Part shown: in pieces, positions 14,005 through 14,634 of the stretch
Layout: each line of letters begins with the position of its first letter
Position numbering within the stretch: the first letter of the stretch is position 1
DNA from: an uncultured Christensenella sp.
GTDB lineage: Bacteria; Bacillota; Clostridia; Christensenellales; Pumilibacteraceae
Length of the DNA: 14,634 bases
Assembly: GCA_910585055.1 (NCBI GenBank)
Contig: CAJUBY010000026.1
Coordinates: 11,414 to 26,047, forward strand
Direction: 5' to 3'
The notes under the pieces: model-generated
What the model was told of the DNA's origin: nothing
What the model saw: the letters and a program-made list of their open reading frames with translations, nothing else
The model's database searches: none
Made by a program: the position numbers and the translations under genes

Positions 14005-14400
14005 TTATTCGTGCTTGTGACAGCCCTCGCAGTCGCAGCCTTCGTCGCCGCAATCGCATTCGCCGCCGTGACAGTCGTCGCAACCGCAACCGCAATCGCA
14101 TTCGTCGTCGAATTCAGCTTCCGCCTTGAGATACTCATTGAATACCGCGTCAAGCACGCTTTCGTCGGTAACAGGCTCGAACTCGTCCGTCTCATCGTCC
14201 TTTTGTACGACTTTGAATATGATCGCTTCGTCTTCGCCCAAGCCCTCCATAGGCTCTACGGGCTGCAAAAGCGCGTAAAAATCGCCCTGATATTCAACAA
14301 CGGCGACTTCGTTGAAGTCTACGGGATTATCGTTGTCGTCGTAAAGCGTAATGATCTCTTCTTCGATGAGTTCGACGTTTTCGTTTTGATTTTCTGCCAT
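14005..14400 (-). CDS. DUF1292 protein with a Cys/His-rich C-terminal tail
   Basis: Residues ~10-98 are a DUF1292 domain: an acidic protein with EEEIITLYDDNDNPVDF, VVEYQGDFYALLQP and EAIIFKVVQKDDE. The family (YrzB in B. subtilis) is widespread next to ruvX and has no established function. The tail (101-130) holds ten cysteines (101, 103, 105, 107, 110, 115, 117, 122, 124, 127) and three histidines (111, 128, 130) among Asp, Glu and Gly, mostly as C-x-C and C-x2-C pairs. It looks like a zinc- or other metal-binding, metallothionein-like module; this is inference. The ATG at 14400 follows AGGAG at eight bases, which is formed by the ruvX stop region; the gap is 11 bases. Signs of transfer or frameshift are not seen: the tail is in frame and has the same base character as the neighbours. 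Confidence 0.9.
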   Translation of the reverse strand: MAENQNENVELIEEEIITLYDDNDNPVDFNEVAVVEYQGDFYALLQPVEPMEGLGEDEAIIFKVVQKDDETDEFEPVTDESVLDAVFNEYLKAEAEFDDECDCGCGCDDCHGGECDCGDEGCDCEGCHKHE

Positions 14401-14411
14401 GATAGTATCTC

Positions 14412-14634
14412 CTACCGATTTTTGTTATTGTCTATATAGCTCTGCAATATCAGTTTTGCCGCCATACTGTCCACCAATTTCGCACGGTCCGCGGCACTTT
14501 TTACACCGGCGTCTTTCAACAGCTCGTCCGCTTCCACAGTGGTCAGTCGCTCGTCGTAAAGTTCCACGGGCAGTCCGCTTACCTTTTGCAGATTGCGCGC
14601 AAATGCCCGTACCCTGCCCGACTGCACGGATTCC
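14412..14634 (-). CDS. ruvX: RuvX/YqgF (Holliday junction resolvase-like, pre-16S rRNA nuclease), 5'-truncated by window edge
   Basis: Only the last 73 codons lie in the window. They contain the helix ESVQSGRVRAFARNL and the family motif YDERLTTVEADELL, in which the Asp is a predicted active-site residue of the RNase H-like fold, followed by the DSMAAKLILQSYID helix that ends all RuvX proteins. The family processes the 5' end of pre-16S rRNA (and was first named as a resolvase). The first catalytic Asp is outside the window. The gene is followed after 11 bases by the DUF1292 gene, the same pairing as yrrK-yrzB in B. subtilis. Confidence 0.93.
   Translation of the reverse strand, partial: ESVQSGRVRAFARNLQKVSGLPVELYDERLTTVEADELLKDAGVKSAADRAKLVDSMAAKLILQSYIDNNKNR

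Noticed and set aside
1..14634. CRISPR arrays, insertion sequences, tRNA or rRNA genes, phage or defence genes
   Set aside because: No direct repeat array, transposase, inverted-repeat ends, tRNA-like fold or rRNA sequence was seen; the whole window is conserved core genome.

Overview
The window is a continuous minus-strand run of core housekeeping genes. It reads, in transcription order (high to low coordinates): ruvX (5' end cut off) - DUF1292 protein - rpsB - tsf - pyrH - frr - uppS - cdsA - dxr - rseP - ispG - a PolC-derived exonuclease protein - rimP - nusA - rnpM (ylxR) - ylxQ - infB (3' end cut off). Nothing on the plus strand looks like a gene. The order, the RuvX/DUF1292 pair, the YlxR/YlxQ pair, the short NusA without C-terminal acidic repeats, and the PolC-type sequence between ispG and rimP all point to a Bacillota genome of the class Clostridia, chromosomal and not mobile. 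I cannot name the species; an uncultured gut-type Clostridia is a guess.

Region 14634-14005 holds the end of ruvX and a DUF1292 protein with an unusual tail of ten cysteines and three histidines. Region 13996-11870 starts with a weak terminator-like structure and a good extended -10 promoter, followed by rpsB and tsf with a hairpin between them and a second, stronger hairpin between tsf and pyrH. Region 11872-5481 is a tightly packed unit: UMP kinase, ribosome recycling factor, then undecaprenyl-PP synthase, CDP-DAG synthase, DXR, RseP and IspG. It thus joins pyrimidine supply and translation to isoprenoid (MEP) and lipid-carrier synthesis and membrane proteolysis. Many junctions overlap or place the ribosome-binding site inside the preceding gene.

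Region 5481-4015 is the most unusual part. At the locus where Clostridia and Bacilli carry the ~1,430-residue replicative polymerase PolC, this genome has only 488 codons. They encode the PolC-like N-terminal region, an OB fold and an intact DEDDh 3'-5' exonuclease, then stop. The PHP and polymerase parts are absent from all the sequence up to the next gene. Region 4014-1 begins with an own promoter and a strong leader hairpin, followed by the nusA-infB operon. RimP there appears to start at an ATA codon placed optimally behind a consensus Shine-Dalgarno sequence.

The best candidates for something not previously described are the polymerase-less PolC derivative, the non-canonical rimP start with its leader hairpin, and the Cys/His-rich DUF1292 tail.
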